DNA from: Prolixibacteraceae bacterium
GTDB taxonomy: Bacteria; Bacteroidota; Bacteroidia; Bacteroidales; Prolixibacteraceae
Reading direction: 5' to 3'
DNA: 5,762 bases
Assembly (NCBI GenBank): GCA_016788685.1
Contig: JAEUSS010000368.1
Location: 1 to 5,762, forward strand
Part shown: positions 5,485 to 5,762 of the stretch, piece by piece
Numbering within the stretch: the first letter of the stretch is position 1
Layout of the letters: every line of letters starts with the position of its first letter
Position numbers and translations under genes: made by a program
The notes under the pieces: generated by a model
Databases searched by the model: none
Told to the model about the DNA's origin: nothing
Seen by the model: only the letters and a program-made list of their open reading frames with translations

Positions 5485-5513
5485 AGCTCCCTCGTGTAGT
5501 AAGTGAGGGAGCT
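5485..5513. terminator. Possible terminator hairpin between two small genes
   Basis: AGCTCCCTC (5485-5493) and GAGGGAGCT (5505-5513) form a perfect 9-bp stem with an 11-nt loop. It is centred about 75 bp after the 95-residue gene and ends 14 bp before the next ATG. On the + strand it is followed by AAATATTAACAATT rather than a clean T-tract. On the - strand it is followed by TGATTTGTTATTTTTTAGG, which is T-rich. It could be a weak or bidirectional terminator, or another short palindromic repeat. Confidence 0.45.
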
Positions 5514-5527
5514 AAATATTAACAATT

Positions 5528-5731
5528 ATGAGATTATTTAATTTATTAAGTTGGTTGTGTGCGATTGTAATGTTTATTCTAACGATTCTGATAATATTCT
5601 TTGAAAAGTATTTCTCTCCGGTGACAAATCGAATATTCTTATATATCGGGACTATATTTTTTGTAATTTTTCCAGTAGTAGAACTATTAAAAAGGAGGGC
5701 GATTAAAAAACATGAAAACAAAAATCGTTGA
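5528..5731 (+). CDS. Small two-helix membrane protein of unknown function
   Basis: The gene encodes 67 residues from ATG 5528. Two hydrophobic helices are evident: about residues 4-25 (FNLLSWLCAIVMFILTILII) and about 36-52 (IFLYIGTIFFVIFPVVE). They are joined by a short FEKYFSP turn, and the tail KRRAIKKHENKNR is strongly basic, so both ends are predicted to be cytoplasmic by the positive-inside rule. No family is recognised. It starts 14 bp after the hairpin at 5485-5513 and its last 20 bp overlap the start of another frame at 5712, suggesting a translationally coupled pair. In accessory regions such proteins are often membrane immunity proteins or small toxins, but nothing in the sequence decides this. 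It is AT-rich like the neighbours after 3700. Confidence 0.6.
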   Translation: MRLFNLLSWLCAIVMFILTILIIFFEKYFSPVTNRIFLYIGTIFFVIFPVVELLKRRAIKKHENKNR

Positions 5732-5762
5732 TCGGATATTAATCTTATTGGCATTTAATATT
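5712..5762 (+). CDS. Start of an overlapping gene cut by the window edge (partial)
   Basis: ATG at 5712 opens a frame, different from the upstream gene, that stays open to the window end and reads MKTKIVDRILILLAFNI. The basic start followed by a hydrophobic run looks like a signal peptide or first membrane helix. It overlaps the previous gene by 20 bp. AGGAGG lies at 5693-5698, 13 nt before the ATG, which is far for a ribosome binding site and lies within the upstream coding frame. Only 17 codons are visible, so nothing more can be said of its function. Confidence 0.45.
   Translation, partial: MKTKIVDRILILLAFNI

Overview
The window looks like a Bacteroidota chromosome segment. Shine-Dalgarno sequences are mostly absent, there is a TAnnTTTG-type -7 element, the long gene encodes a membrane-anchored beta-propeller protein, and the REP-like hairpins and REP-associated transposase resemble those common in this phylum. 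The assignment rests on these signals and on remembered family resemblance, not on a search.

Positions 1-2964 are an ordinary, moderately GC-balanced coding region. It holds the last 34 codons of a gene resembling a U32-family peptidase. A short gap with a Bacteroidota-type promoter follows, then a 925-residue protein with an N-terminal membrane anchor, a large alpha/beta domain of unknown function and a C-terminal propeller-like domain.

Positions 2965-3700 hold no convincing gene but are dense in repeats. In order they are: a degenerate interspersed repeat (2996-3040); copy A of a ~122-bp repeat with a terminator-like hairpin; about 300 bp of degenerate 21-bp repeats with a CGACG core once per unit; copy B of the ~122-bp repeat, whose hairpin is kept despite base changes; and two perfect short REP-like hairpins. 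This layered block is the most unusual part of the window.

Positions 3700-5762 are clearly more AT-rich and look like accessory, horizontally acquired DNA. They hold the 3' fragment of a gene whose stop overlaps the start of a small exported protein (possible toxin-tail and immunity pair). Next is a REP-associated tyrosine transposase (RAYT) gene bounded by inverted REP hairpins; it seems to have lost its start codon and the segment expected to carry its catalytic tyrosine. After it come a 95-residue protein resembling small immunity proteins of polymorphic-toxin loci, a terminator-like hairpin, a two-helix membrane protein, and the first codons of an overlapping gene cut by the window edge.

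Overall reading: a core gene pair borders a decayed polymorphic-toxin/immunity and REP-element region. No intact new enzymatic system is visible. The 21-bp array inside its paired repeats and the damaged RAYT module are the items most worth following.
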